Of a stretch of 42,928 bases of DNA, positions 1 through 9,085 are shown in pieces. The notes under the pieces were generated by a model that searched no databases, had not been told where the DNA came from, and worked only from the letters and a program-made list of their open reading frames with translations. The stretch lies in NCBI RefSeq assembly GCF_905207245.1, contig NZ_CAJLKP010000054.1, positions 1-42,928 of the forward strand. Direction: 5' to 3'. The first letter of the stretch is position 1; every line of letters starts with the position of its first letter. A program made the translations under genes and the position numbers. Source of the DNA: an uncultured Bacteroides sp. Its GTDB lineage: Bacteria > Bacteroidota > Bacteroidia > Bacteroidales > Bacteroidaceae.

Positions 1-12
1 GCATGGAACCTT

Positions 13-52
13 GTTCCCTTGTCAACTTGTCCCCTCGTCAACTGATTCAAAT
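13..52. repeat. Partial copy of a dispersed GTCAAC-rich repeat arm
   Basis: The left edge reads as a run of about 16-base units (CCCTTGTCAACTTGTCC, then CCCTCGTCAACTGATT). It closely matches the arms of the palindrome at 42,175-42,311, where the same TTGTCAACT and TCAACTGA words occur in the same order. It is probably the right arm of a further copy that begins outside the window. The similarity is seen directly; mobility is inferred. Confidence 0.55.
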
Positions 53-238
53 CCGAGAAGAAATGAACCAATATAACCTTCTGATTCCCCTGTTTGGATA
101 GAAACAGCACTTTTTTGGAAGAATAGAGCGCATCACCTCTTATCCCCTTCCGGAAGCTGTTTCAGGCCTGTTTTGTAAATAGGCAGATTAGAGCAATTTT
201 TTGGAACAGCAGGGACGGTCGCTTATTCTATTTCACGT

Positions 239-246
239 TAGATTTG
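239..246 (+). promoter_or_regulatory. Candidate Bacteroides -7 box for the first gene
   Basis: TAGATTTG fits the Bacteroides -7 consensus TAnnTTTG and lies 43 bases before the chosen ATG. No good TTTG is seen at the expected -33 position, so the call rests on one box. Confidence 0.4.
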
Positions 247-289
247 CATCATCAAAAAACGAATGTTACATCGTAATCGAAATACTATT

Positions 290-2824
290 ATGAAAACGCT
301 GAATCTTCTTTTCTTATTAAGTTGCTTGTTTCAAAGCTCTTTTGTTTTCTCCCAAGAAGCATCCCTGGCATCCGGTGACGTTACACTGAATGTTACCCGA
401 CAGAAAGATAACACCTATAATGTGACCTTTTCCGCATACGGCAAAGAATTCAATGCAGGTACCGATATGAACCCTGCTCTGATGATTGATGTCAAGATGA
501 ATACTTTTTATCCCACTTATACCTCTTACATGAAGTCAGACGGCAAAGTAGAGTTAATAGCAAATCTGGTTGCTGCTCCCCGGACTACTGTTTTCGAAAT
601 AAATGATGTATATATCGCAAACGGAAACGGAGAATTTGAACTGAAACGGAGTGTGGAGGTGGTTGAATTGGGAGCTGATTCTTATGACGATGGTTTCTCT
701 TCATCCTTTGGTTTGCAATTTGCTCCGAAAGATGTGCTGGCGAACAGTGAATACTTCATTCCCGCTGTTTGGTACAAAGGTAACTTCGAGAAAGAAGGAA
801 ATATCCCTTCCGGTATTCCGGTAGCCACCGATCTGAACTTCCTTTATAGAGAAGACCGTATTCCTCTCCCGGTAGTGATGATGCGTGAAAAAGCAAGTGG
901 ATTGACTTTTACTTTAGTGCATAAAGACTCTAAATGTGAAACTGTGCTGAACGACTCACGCGGTGTAGCAACTGATGCGAACTATCAGTTTGGTGGCGTG
1001 GGTGTTGTCAACTGGAAGAAGTCCGACACTTTTGCTGCTGTAGTCACTTATCCGGGTTCCGACTTGCGCACCGGCGGGCTGGGTAGACGCATGCATCCCA
1101 TAACGAAGGGGTTTGATAAACATGCTTATAATGTATATTTCAAGATAGACAAGACTTCCAACTATGCAACTGCCGTAAATGAGGCATGGGAACTGGCTTT
1201 CAATCTGTATAATCCGAAGATTTATGATGTCAATCTGACTTCTGCTTATCAGGGATTAATAGAAACCGTCAACCATTACTATTTGGACTCTTCAGTTGAT
1301 AAGGCTGTAAAAGGTCCCGGATTCCCATGGAGTGTAAAGCTGACCGACTTCTCTTTAAATAAGAATACCTATGAGATAGGTTTTGTAGGTTCGCAGCCAG
1401 TGGCCGGTTATGCCCTGTTTCGTGCAGGTGTGGAGACTGGTAACGAAGAATATAAGGTAAGAGGAACCAATGTGCTGAACTTGTGGGCTTCTGAAAGCTT
1501 ATCAGAATTAGGACTTCCCAAGACACGTTATGCTGCCCTGTGGGGTACATGGGATGATTGGGCACTGACCTCTATGCGCCAGGCTTGCAACGGAATGGTA
1601 GGATTGTTGAATGCATGGTGTTATGCCAAGCGTAATGGAATCGATATTCCTTCATGGCTGGCTGCCAGCAAGAAGTTCGGTGACTTCCTGGTAACCAATC
1701 AGAATGCTGACGGCAGTTACTATCTGGAATACGATCCTTTCAAAGTCGTGAACGGCAAGCACCCGGCAGGTAATCAGAACAAATTCCTCACTATTTGTGC
1801 TGTTCGTTATCTGGTGGAACTGTACATCGCTACCAACGACGAACGCTACAAAACGGCTGCCGTGAAAGCTGCTGAGTTTTCTTATGCCAATATTCATGAG
1901 AAATATCTGTATGTGGCTTGTGTAGTAGACAATCCGCAAACTATCGATAGTGAATCCGGTCAACAAGCCATCAATGGTTTCCTTGCTATTTATGATCTAA
2001 CAAAAGACCCCAAATGGCTGGTTGCTGCAGAGCAAGCGGCTACCTACACCGAAAGCTGGAGCTATATGTTCGAGGTACCTGTAGAAAAAGATCAGACAGC
2101 AAAAACCGATTGGCCCAAAGACAGAAGCATCGTCGGACAGCATATTATTGCCATCGGTCATTCGGCTACTGATTTAGGCTTTGCCTGGTCTTCATTCGTG
2201 TACTATCGTTTGTACTTGTTGACGGGTAAGGAACACTATCTGCACGTTGCACGTATCAGCGCCCACAACACCAAGCAATCCATGAACTTGGGGCAGGAAC
2301 TTTATCCCGGACAACCTGAAGGTTTGCAACAAGAAGCTTTCCAGGTAAGGGTAACCAGTGGTGCAGGACGAAGAATGAATTCCATCATGGAAGCATTGAC
2401 CTGGAATTTTGCTGCTCATTTAGATCCTATGATTCGCTTTAAGGATGCTTTTGGCACCTATGACTTGGAAGAGGTGGAAGCAATGCCTAAATCGAAAGTG
2501 CAGGAGTTGAACAATAGATACTCACTGTATCAGTCTTCCGATTACGGACAGGACCCGGAGACCGGAATCGAAACAATCGACAAGAACGCCTTTTCAGTGT
2601 ATATTTCAGGCGATCAGCTTTTTCTGATAAACAAAGGCAAAGAAGATATTTCAAAGGTAGAATTGACAGACTTGGCAGGCAGACGGTTGTGGACTGAAGA
2701 TATAAAGGTGGCGAATGAGCAATACACATTTCCGATGTATGGAACGTTCTCCGGGTTCTATATTTTGGATGTACGTCTGGCCTCGGGGGTACAAAAGGCA
2801 TTTAAAGTTTATAAGAATAAATGA
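290..2824 (+). CDS. Secreted (alpha/alpha)-toroid protein of unknown family with a sorting-domain-like tail
   Basis: This is an 844-residue exported protein. The ATG at 290 is preferred to one at 263 because it starts a clean signal peptide (MKTLNLLFLLSCLF...). The first ~320 residues look rich in beta strands. Residues ~330-740 resemble a helical (alpha/alpha) toroid, with repeated aromatic helices and motifs such as ESGQQAINGFLAIYDLT and GHSATDLGFAWSSF. The last ~80 residues (ISKVELTDLAGRRLW, then GFYILDV and a lysine-rich end) resemble a type A C-terminal sorting/beta-sandwich domain. A paralogue at 9,086-11,299 shares the toroid motifs but lacks the tail. I recognise no CAZy family with confidence. 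Its place before susC/susD suggests a surface or periplasmic glycan-active enzyme such as a hydrolase or lyase; that is inference. Confidence 0.8.
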   Translation: MKTLNLLFLLSCLFQSSFVFSQEASLASGDVTLNVTRQKDNTYNVTFSAYGKEFNAGTDMNPALMIDVKMNTFYPTYTSYMKSDGKVELIANLVAAPRTTVFEINDVYIANGNGEFELKRSVEVVELGADSYDDGFSSSFGLQFAPKDVLANSEYFIPAVWYKGNFEKEGNIPSGIPVATDLNFLYREDRIPLPVVMMREKASGLTFTLVHKDSKCETVLNDSRGVATDANYQFGGVGVVNWKKSDTFAAVVTYPGSDLRTGGLGRRMHPITKGFDKHAYNVYFKIDKTSNYATAVNEAWELAFNLYNPKIYDVNLTSAYQGLIETVNHYYLDSSVDKAVKGPGFPWSVKLTDFSLNKNTYEIGFVGSQPVAGYALFRAGVETGNEEYKVRGTNVLNLWASESLSELGLPKTRYAALWGTWDDWALTSMRQACNGMVGLLNAWCYAKRNGIDIPSWLAASKKFGDFLVTNQNADGSYYLEYDPFKVVNGKHPAGNQNKFLTICAVRYLVELYIATNDERYKTAAVKAAEFSYANIHEKYLYVACVVDNPQTIDSESGQQAINGFLAIYDLTKDPKWLVAAEQAATYTESWSYMFEVPVEKDQTAKTDWPKDRSIVGQHIIAIGHSATDLGFAWSSFVYYRLYLLTGKEHYLHVARISAHNTKQSMNLGQELYPGQPEGLQQEAFQVRVTSGAGRRMNSIMEALTWNFAAHLDPMIRFKDAFGTYDLEEVEAMPKSKVQELNNRYSLYQSSDYGQDPETGIETIDKNAFSVYISGDQLFLINKGKEDISKVELTDLAGRRLWTEDIKVANEQYTFPMYGTFSGFYILDVRLASGVQKAFKVYKNK

Positions 2825-3000
2825 ATATTCACTTTTTTAGGATCAGGAAAGGAGGGAGTTACGTGACAATTGAAACAAACGTGATAATAGGATAATCATA
2901 TTAGGGTAAGATAATAAGTTTTCAGATAAGTTCTCATTTTTCAGTTTTCAATATTACACAGATAGATAACCAATTTATGTTTAATTTTAAATAATAACTT

Positions 3001-6000
3001 ATGAAGCACTTTTTAAATGAGTTAATCTCAGCTGGTAATAGAAGGAAGAATTTCTTCTTATTATTAGTTGCTTTAGTGTCTTCCGCAATGCTTCAGGCAC
3101 AAAATACAAGTGTGTCGGGTATAGTGAAAGATGTTACAGGCGAATCTTTGCCTGGAGTAAACATTATGGAGAAAGGAACTACCAATGGAACGATTACCAA
3201 TCTTGATGGTAAGTTTACACTTTCTCTCAAAGGAGCCAATCCTGTTTTGACGGTCTCTTTTGTGGGCTATGCATCACAGGAGATCAGCGTAAAAGGAAAA
3301 CGAAACTTCGACATTACACTGAAGGAAGATACGGAACTGCTTGACGAAGTTGTGGTAGTGGGATATGCTACACAGAAAAAGGCTACAGTGGCTGCGGCAG
3401 TAAGTTCGGTGAATAATAAAGATTTATCCCGTTCTACGTCTACTTCGGCTGCCAATGCTTTGGTAGGTAAGGTTTCAGGTATCACGGCACGTCAGAAGTC
3501 CGGTCAACCGGGAACTTCTACTAATCTTGAGATTCGTAACATGGGTACGCCTCTTTATGTTATTGACGGTATCATGAAAGATGAGACAGCATTCAATGCT
3601 CTGGATATTCATGATATTGAGAATGTATCTATTCTGAAGGATGGTGCGGCTGCTATCTATGGTGTAAAAGCTGCTAATGGTGTGGTTTTGATTACTACAA
3701 AAACCGGTAAGAAAGGACAGAAACCTCAGATAAACCTGAATGCTCACATGGGCTGGCAAGGATGGACTAAGTATCCTGAATTGTTGAATGCTTACCAGTG
3801 GAAATGGGGTAACTACATGAAGCAGGCCAATGATGGCAACCTGACTGGAGCTGATAACATTGCCAATGCCAAAGCTGATTTGGAGAAATGGAGAACTGGA
3901 TATTATAATCCGGCTACAGGTGAAGATTATCGCGGCTACGACTGGAAAGATAACTTTGTGAGCAATTCTGCTCCTCAGTATTATGTAAATGCTAACATCA
4001 GCGGTGGTACAGAGAAGACTGATTACTATATTTCAGTAGGACATATCGATCAGGATGCCGTATTCAAGGAATATAACTATAACCGTACGAACTTGCAGGC
4101 CAACTTCAATATGCAATTGACTGATAAGTTAAAGGTTGGTTTTCAGACTCTGGGTAAGATAGAACAGAATGTCAATCCGGCACTTCCGGGCGGTGACGAC
4201 TACTTCCAGATGCGTAACTCTATTTTCAACTTGATTCCGACCATGCGCCCTTATGCCAATGATAATCCGGATTATCTGAATTATATCAGTCCGACCCATG
4301 ATGGTGCCCGTAATATGGCTGCTTATACAATTGATAATGCAGGTAAGCATCAGAAAGACTTCCGTACTATTCAGCTTAGTGCAAATTTGGAATATAAGAC
4401 ACCGCTTCCGGGATTAACAGCTAAAGGTTTGCTGTCTTACTATTATGAAAATATGCGTCAGGAAGATAATGAGAAGAGCTGGAATGAGTATAGATATAAT
4501 GCTGCAACGCAGGAATACAAAGTAGCCTCTACCAAAACGGATACTTATCGTGGAAAGGAGACGAACCAGAAAGTTGAAATGATGGGGCAGTTCACTTTGA
4601 ACTACGACCACATATTTGCTAAGGATCATCATGTGACGGCTGTTGCCGGCTTCGAGTTCTTCAAAGAAGATATCAAAAATTTAAATGTATATCAGAGTCC
4701 GGTAGAGAATCCATTTGTGAACGTAATTACGAAGAATGCCAATAATGATGTGAAAGAATATCTGCGTACCGTTACTACGGCCAGTTTCATTTTTCGTGCA
4801 GGCTATTCTTATAAAGAAAAATATATCATTGATTTTGCTGGTCGTTATGATGCTTCCTGGCGTTTCTTACCAGGTAATCAATGGGGCTTCTTCCCGTCAG
4901 TTTCCGGTGCATGGCGTCTGTCTGAAGAAGAATTTTACAAAGATTCTAAGGTGGCTGATTGGATTTCCAGCATTAAGTTGAGAGCTTCTTATGGTGAAAT
5001 GGGCGATGACATGGCTAGAAACTTTAATGGCAGTTATCGGGATTTTGCCTACTTGCCTGGCTATACATTTAACAATGGAGGAGCTATCATAAGCAATAAC
5101 CCTTTGGGTAATGGCCCAGATGCTTATACTACAGGTTCTGCTTACAGAGGAATTCCTCAAACCGGACTTTCTTGGATGAAGATTTCCATGATGAATGTCG
5201 GTTTCGATATGGGTTTCCTGAATGATCGTTTGAAACTTGAAGTGGACTTCTTTAAGAGAAAAAGAAGTGGTATTCCTGCTGAACCGACTGATATTATCTA
5301 TCCTTATGAAGCTGGCTATGGTGCACAGAAACGAAATCTGAACTCCGACCAGGTAAGTGGCATTGATGGTATGGTGAGATGGAACGACCGTGTTAACGAT
5401 TTCAACTATTTTGTAGGCGTAAATCTGACTTTGGCCCGTCAGAAGACGATTAACAACTACGGTGAACTGTTCCTGAACGGATGGGACCAATACCGTTGGG
5501 GACAAGCTAACCGTTGGTCTAATGTGAAGAACGGTGCAGTATGGATGTGGGAAACTATCGGTGTGTTCCAGACTCAGGAAGAGATTGATAATTATCCGGT
5601 GAATATCGATGGCGCCAACAACGTGAACCTGCGTCCGGGTGACTTGATTTTTAAGGATGTTAATGGTGATGGACTGATCGATGATTATGATAAACGTCCT
5701 TTAGGATATGCAGCTACCGACTATGATTGGGATAACGGCAATGCCAACAAGAATCCTTTGCTTTCAATGGGTATCAACTTAGGTTTCGAATATAAAGGTA
5801 TTGACTTTGCAGCCGACTTTGCCGGCGGTTTCATGAATACATTTATCGGTGACTGGCATGTGAAGTATGGTATCGGTACTGACCAGATGGGATATGTATA
5901 CAACGTAGTAGATTCCTGGCAGCACGAAGACATCTTCGACACGAAGTCTGCTTGGAAACCCGGTAAGTTCCCCGCTGTTCGTAGCAATAACCCTTCTATC

Positions 6001-6255
6001 AGAGACTGGAACGACTTTTATGCAAAGGAAATCAACTATTTGCGTCTGCGCAACTTAGTGGTAGGATATACATTGCCTGTTAAGTGGACAAAGAAGGCTT
6101 TGATACAGAAGCTCAGAGTTTACTTTGAAGGTTCTAACCTGCTTTGCTGGGATAGCTTGAATGACTTTGGCTTCGACCCTGAAATTTCTTCAGTTACCGG
6201 ATTCGACTATCCGCAGCACAAAGTGTACACTGTTGGAGTAAACGTAACCTTTTAA
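3001..6255 (+). CDS. SusC-like TonB-dependent outer membrane receptor
   Basis: This is the outer-membrane glycan importer of the first PUL, energised by TonB/ExbBD and working with the SusD at 6,267. It has 1,084 residues. A signal-anchor-like N-terminus ends near AMLQAQ. A carboxypeptidase-regulatory-like domain follows (SGIVKDVTGESLPGVNI, residues ~38-115), then a TonB-box region with DEVVVVGYATQKK, a plug domain (PLYVIDGI; ANGVVLITTKTGKKG), and a long beta-barrel ending in the aromatic VGVNVTF. The plug is about eight residues shorter before PLYVIDG than in the second SusC of this window. Only 11 bases separate it from susD, so the two are co-transcribed. Family assignment is firm; the substrate is inferred from the neighbouring enzymes. 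Confidence 0.95.
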   Translation: MKHFLNELISAGNRRKNFFLLLVALVSSAMLQAQNTSVSGIVKDVTGESLPGVNIMEKGTTNGTITNLDGKFTLSLKGANPVLTVSFVGYASQEISVKGKRNFDITLKEDTELLDEVVVVGYATQKKATVAAAVSSVNNKDLSRSTSTSAANALVGKVSGITARQKSGQPGTSTNLEIRNMGTPLYVIDGIMKDETAFNALDIHDIENVSILKDGAAAIYGVKAANGVVLITTKTGKKGQKPQINLNAHMGWQGWTKYPELLNAYQWKWGNYMKQANDGNLTGADNIANAKADLEKWRTGYYNPATGEDYRGYDWKDNFVSNSAPQYYVNANISGGTEKTDYYISVGHIDQDAVFKEYNYNRTNLQANFNMQLTDKLKVGFQTLGKIEQNVNPALPGGDDYFQMRNSIFNLIPTMRPYANDNPDYLNYISPTHDGARNMAAYTIDNAGKHQKDFRTIQLSANLEYKTPLPGLTAKGLLSYYYENMRQEDNEKSWNEYRYNAATQEYKVASTKTDTYRGKETNQKVEMMGQFTLNYDHIFAKDHHVTAVAGFEFFKEDIKNLNVYQSPVENPFVNVITKNANNDVKEYLRTVTTASFIFRAGYSYKEKYIIDFAGRYDASWRFLPGNQWGFFPSVSGAWRLSEEEFYKDSKVADWISSIKLRASYGEMGDDMARNFNGSYRDFAYLPGYTFNNGGAIISNNPLGNGPDAYTTGSAYRGIPQTGLSWMKISMMNVGFDMGFLNDRLKLEVDFFKRKRSGIPAEPTDIIYPYEAGYGAQKRNLNSDQVSGIDGMVRWNDRVNDFNYFVGVNLTLARQKTINNYGELFLNGWDQYRWGQANRWSNVKNGAVWMWETIGVFQTQEEIDNYPVNIDGANNVNLRPGDLIFKDVNGDGLIDDYDKRPLGYAATDYDWDNGNANKNPLLSMGINLGFEYKGIDFAADFAGGFMNTFIGDWHVKYGIGTDQMGYVYNVVDSWQHEDIFDTKSAWKPGKFPAVRSNNPSIRDWNDFYAKEINYLRLRNLVVGYTLPVKWTKKALIQKLRVYFEGSNLLCWDSLNDFGFDPEISSVTGFDYPQHKVYTVGVNVTF

Positions 6256-6266
6256 TTGAACGTAAC

Positions 6267-8213
6267 ATGAAAAAAAATAGATTATCAATAGCATTATTAT
6301 CAGGCTTATTGCTTTTCTCCTCTTGCGACAATTGGTTGGAACAAGAGGATAAGATGTCTTTTACAGAAAATCAGGCCTATACATCGGAGGTTGGTATTAA
6401 CAGTATTGCTGCCAATTTGTATGGGCGCATGAAGTACTGGCAGGATTTTGGAACTGATGGCGATACTTATGATCTTACCCGTTGGGATGAAGCATCCAAT
6501 AACAGTCAGTATTGGGCATTTGCAGGAAACGTAGGAACCGATTACAGAAACTATTATGATTATGGTTTTATCCGTGAGTTGAACCTCCATATTCGTAATC
6601 TGAATACGGTGTCTGCCGGCTCGATTGCTGCCGATAAGTTGAAGTATTTTCAGGCGGAAGCCCGTTATCTGAGAGCTTATACTTATTTCAAGATGGTCAT
6701 TCAGTATGGTGGCGTGCCTTTGGTTACTGAGGTAACAGAATATATGGAGGACCCGAAGCCATTGGCTGTGCCCAGAAATAAGGAATCGGAAATCTACGAT
6801 TTCATCATCAGTGAGATGGATGCCCTAAAAGAGGATTTCGGAACTGCCCGGGTTAAAACCCGTGCTACAAAGGGGGCTGCTATGGCTTTGAAGTGTCGTG
6901 CAGCTCTATACGCCGGAACTTTGGCATACAATTATGATAAGAGTGCTACCAAAACGTTGAACTTGTCGAGTGGTGCTACAGGTATTGAGAAAAGTAAAGC
7001 AGAAGGTTATCTGAAAGCTTGTCTGGATGCTTGTGCCGAATTGGAAACTATGGGCTATCAACTCTATCAGAAACAGGCGGATCTGGCAACCAACTATGCA
7101 GAAGCATTTATTGCTAAACATGCCGAAAACCCGGAACTGATTCTCTGTAAGGCGTATGATGGTGTGAATGTGATGAATAACTTTACTACCCGCACCCTTA
7201 CACGTAAGTTAATACGTGTTTCAAATAATAAGGCAGGTTGTGAGGTTAATCCGGTATTGAACTTGGTAAATGATTATGAGATGCTCAACACGCACGAGGC
7301 GAAAGAGATGGATGCCTATGTGGGTGATGAAGTGATAGAAGACATGAATGTGTATACGTCTACTTATCAATATAACCTGTACAATAAACCGGAAGATATT
7401 TTTGCAGGACGCGATCCTCGTCTGTCTGGTACGGTTCTCTATCCGGGAAGCTCATTCAGAGGTGTTCCTGTCGATCTTCAAGCGGGTTTGGCTATTCCTA
7501 CTGCCGATGGTTATAGGTTTGAGACTGCACGTACCATACAGGAGGTTGATACTAAGTTGTACAATGATGTAGGTCCGAAATTGACCGGAGAAGACGGACC
7601 GCTTCGTGGAGATGATGGTAGTAGTAACTGGTACATTTCACATTCCGGCTTCTTGCTGAGAAAGTTTGTTGATACTGCCGCTGGAAGTGAAATAAAGGGT
7701 AATAGCTCTGTTCCTTATATCGTGTTCCGCTATGGCGAAGCTTTGCTGAATGCAGCTGAAGCTGCTTTTTATCTGAATGAACTGGGAGTAGCCAGCTATA
7801 ACGGACGTCCTACAAAGAGTCTGGCATTGGATTATATCAACCGCGTACGTCAGCGTGCAGGTGGCGATGTGTTCAAATTGACTGAAAATGAGCTGACATT
7901 CGATCGCATCGTAAACGAAAGGCGCGTGGAGTTGGCATTCGAAGACCATCGCTATGAGGACTTGAAGCGTTGGAGAATAGCCGATGAAGTGTGGTACAAT
8001 GATCAGGCCAATAAGAGTGCTACTATCTATGTGTTGTGGCCGTACAAGATTTATGCTCCGGGCACGCCCGAAGATGGTAAGTGGATTTATCGGAAAATGA
8101 AAGCTCAGAACAGAGCAAATAATGCTATTTTGTACTTCGACAACAAGATGTATTATAATGGATATCCGATGAATGAAGGTAACCCGAATATTGAGAAGAA
8201 TCCTAACCATTAA
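6267..8213 (+). CDS. SusD-like surface glycan-binding lipoprotein
   Basis: This is the surface lid/binding partner of the SusC encoded just upstream (RagB/SusD family). It has 648 residues, long for the family. A lipoprotein signal ends at LLLFSSC with lipidated Cys20. The N-terminal tetratricopeptide-like helices are seen around KYFQAEARYLRAYTYFKMVIQYGGVPLV. The C-terminal family signature is FDRIVNERRVELAFE followed by HRYEDLKRWR, near residue 555-575. It sits between susC and a DUF3823 lipoprotein with short gaps and is clearly part of the same transcription unit. The ligand is not readable from sequence. Confidence 0.95.
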   Translation: MKKNRLSIALLSGLLLFSSCDNWLEQEDKMSFTENQAYTSEVGINSIAANLYGRMKYWQDFGTDGDTYDLTRWDEASNNSQYWAFAGNVGTDYRNYYDYGFIRELNLHIRNLNTVSAGSIAADKLKYFQAEARYLRAYTYFKMVIQYGGVPLVTEVTEYMEDPKPLAVPRNKESEIYDFIISEMDALKEDFGTARVKTRATKGAAMALKCRAALYAGTLAYNYDKSATKTLNLSSGATGIEKSKAEGYLKACLDACAELETMGYQLYQKQADLATNYAEAFIAKHAENPELILCKAYDGVNVMNNFTTRTLTRKLIRVSNNKAGCEVNPVLNLVNDYEMLNTHEAKEMDAYVGDEVIEDMNVYTSTYQYNLYNKPEDIFAGRDPRLSGTVLYPGSSFRGVPVDLQAGLAIPTADGYRFETARTIQEVDTKLYNDVGPKLTGEDGPLRGDDGSSNWYISHSGFLLRKFVDTAAGSEIKGNSSVPYIVFRYGEALLNAAEAAFYLNELGVASYNGRPTKSLALDYINRVRQRAGGDVFKLTENELTFDRIVNERRVELAFEDHRYEDLKRWRIADEVWYNDQANKSATIYVLWPYKIYAPGTPEDGKWIYRKMKAQNRANNAILYFDNKMYYNGYPMNEGNPNIEKNPNH

Positions 8214-8237
8214 TTTACCAACTAAAGCTTAAAAACA

Positions 8238-8993
8238 ATGAAACTAAAATCTATAATTGCAGCAGCATTTGTCGTATTGGGTTTTGTTATGACATCCTGC
8301 GAATATGATAATTATGATGCTCCGTCTTATGTTTTCAGCGGTCAGTTGAAATGTGACGGTGAGAACTTCCCTTTTGATTCGAATAAAGGACTATTAAGAG
8401 TCTTCCAGAGAGGTTATGGTAAAGTGGACGGCGGCGGCACGGGGATACGTGTCGATGATCAGGGACACTACCAGCAACTCTTCTTCGATGCAGAGTATAA
8501 AATGACACTGGTAAATGAAACATTGCCTTTTGAACTTCCTGATTTTGAATCACTGGGTGCAGGTAAAGGTTATGACTCCATTGCCTATCATTTTAACTCG
8601 AATGTTACAAGAGACTTTGAAGTGCGTCCGTACTATAAATTGAAGAACCTGAAGGCTGAACTGAAGAACGGCAACATCGTCGCTACTTTCAACATCGAAA
8701 AGATGACCAATACGGTGAAGGCAGCTCCGAAGATTGTAAAGACCCGTATTTGGCTGAGCACAAGTTCTTTGGTGAATAGTGGCATCAAGTGTACACGCAG
8801 TAGCGATGTGGAATACATCGATGATACTACCTTGCAAGTATATATTCCACTATCTGAGTATCGTAAGAAGGAAAACTACGTAGATAACTACCGTACTTAT
8901 GCTTTCTATCGCGTAGCTATCGAACTGGAGGGAATGAACCAGTATTTCCTCTTCTCAACGATACAGAAGATAGAAAACCTGCCGGTAGAGTAA
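8238..8993 (+). CDS. DUF3823-type surface lipoprotein (SusE-position protein)
   Basis: This is a 251-residue lipoprotein with the lipobox VMTSC (Cys21). The N-terminal half, with FSGQLKCDGENFPFDSNKG followed by a short strand-rich domain ending near LPFELPDF, matches my recollection of DUF3823 proteins, which usually sit directly after susD. The second half is a second beta-rich domain (TRIWLSTSSLVNSGIKC...). Such proteins are thought to be accessory surface glycan-binding proteins occupying the place of SusE/SusF. It starts 24 bases after susD, and a strong terminator-like hairpin follows it. It therefore closes a susC-susD-DUF3823 unit. Confidence 0.82.
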   Translation: MKLKSIIAAAFVVLGFVMTSCEYDNYDAPSYVFSGQLKCDGENFPFDSNKGLLRVFQRGYGKVDGGGTGIRVDDQGHYQQLFFDAEYKMTLVNETLPFELPDFESLGAGKGYDSIAYHFNSNVTRDFEVRPYYKLKNLKAELKNGNIVATFNIEKMTNTVKAAPKIVKTRIWLSTSSLVNSGIKCTRSSDVEYIDDTTLQVYIPLSEYRKKENYVDNYRTYAFYRVAIELEGMNQYFLFSTIQKIENLPVE

Positions 8994-9011
8994 ACTCTAT
9001 ATTTTGATATG

Positions 9012-9045
9012 AAGACTCTGTCGGTTTGTACCGGCAGAGTCTTTT
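9012..9045 (+). terminator. Hairpin terminator after the susCD-DUF3823 unit
   Basis: A 13-base-pair stem (AAGACTCTGTCGG against CCGGCAGAGTCTT, with one G-U pair) closes a six-base loop, TTTGTA. TTC follows directly, so the 3' side ends in a short T run. It lies 19 bases after the stop codon. It may be partial, because the PUL continues 40 bases further on. Confidence 0.8.
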
Positions 9046-9085
9046 CAACTCAATTATTTATTATATCTCTGATAATATCTAAAAC

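Noticed and set aside
2915..2983. Promoter boxes before the first susC
   Set aside because: TAAGTTTT and TATGTTTA only partly match TAnnTTTG, and the second is too close to the ATG. Neither has a -33 partner.
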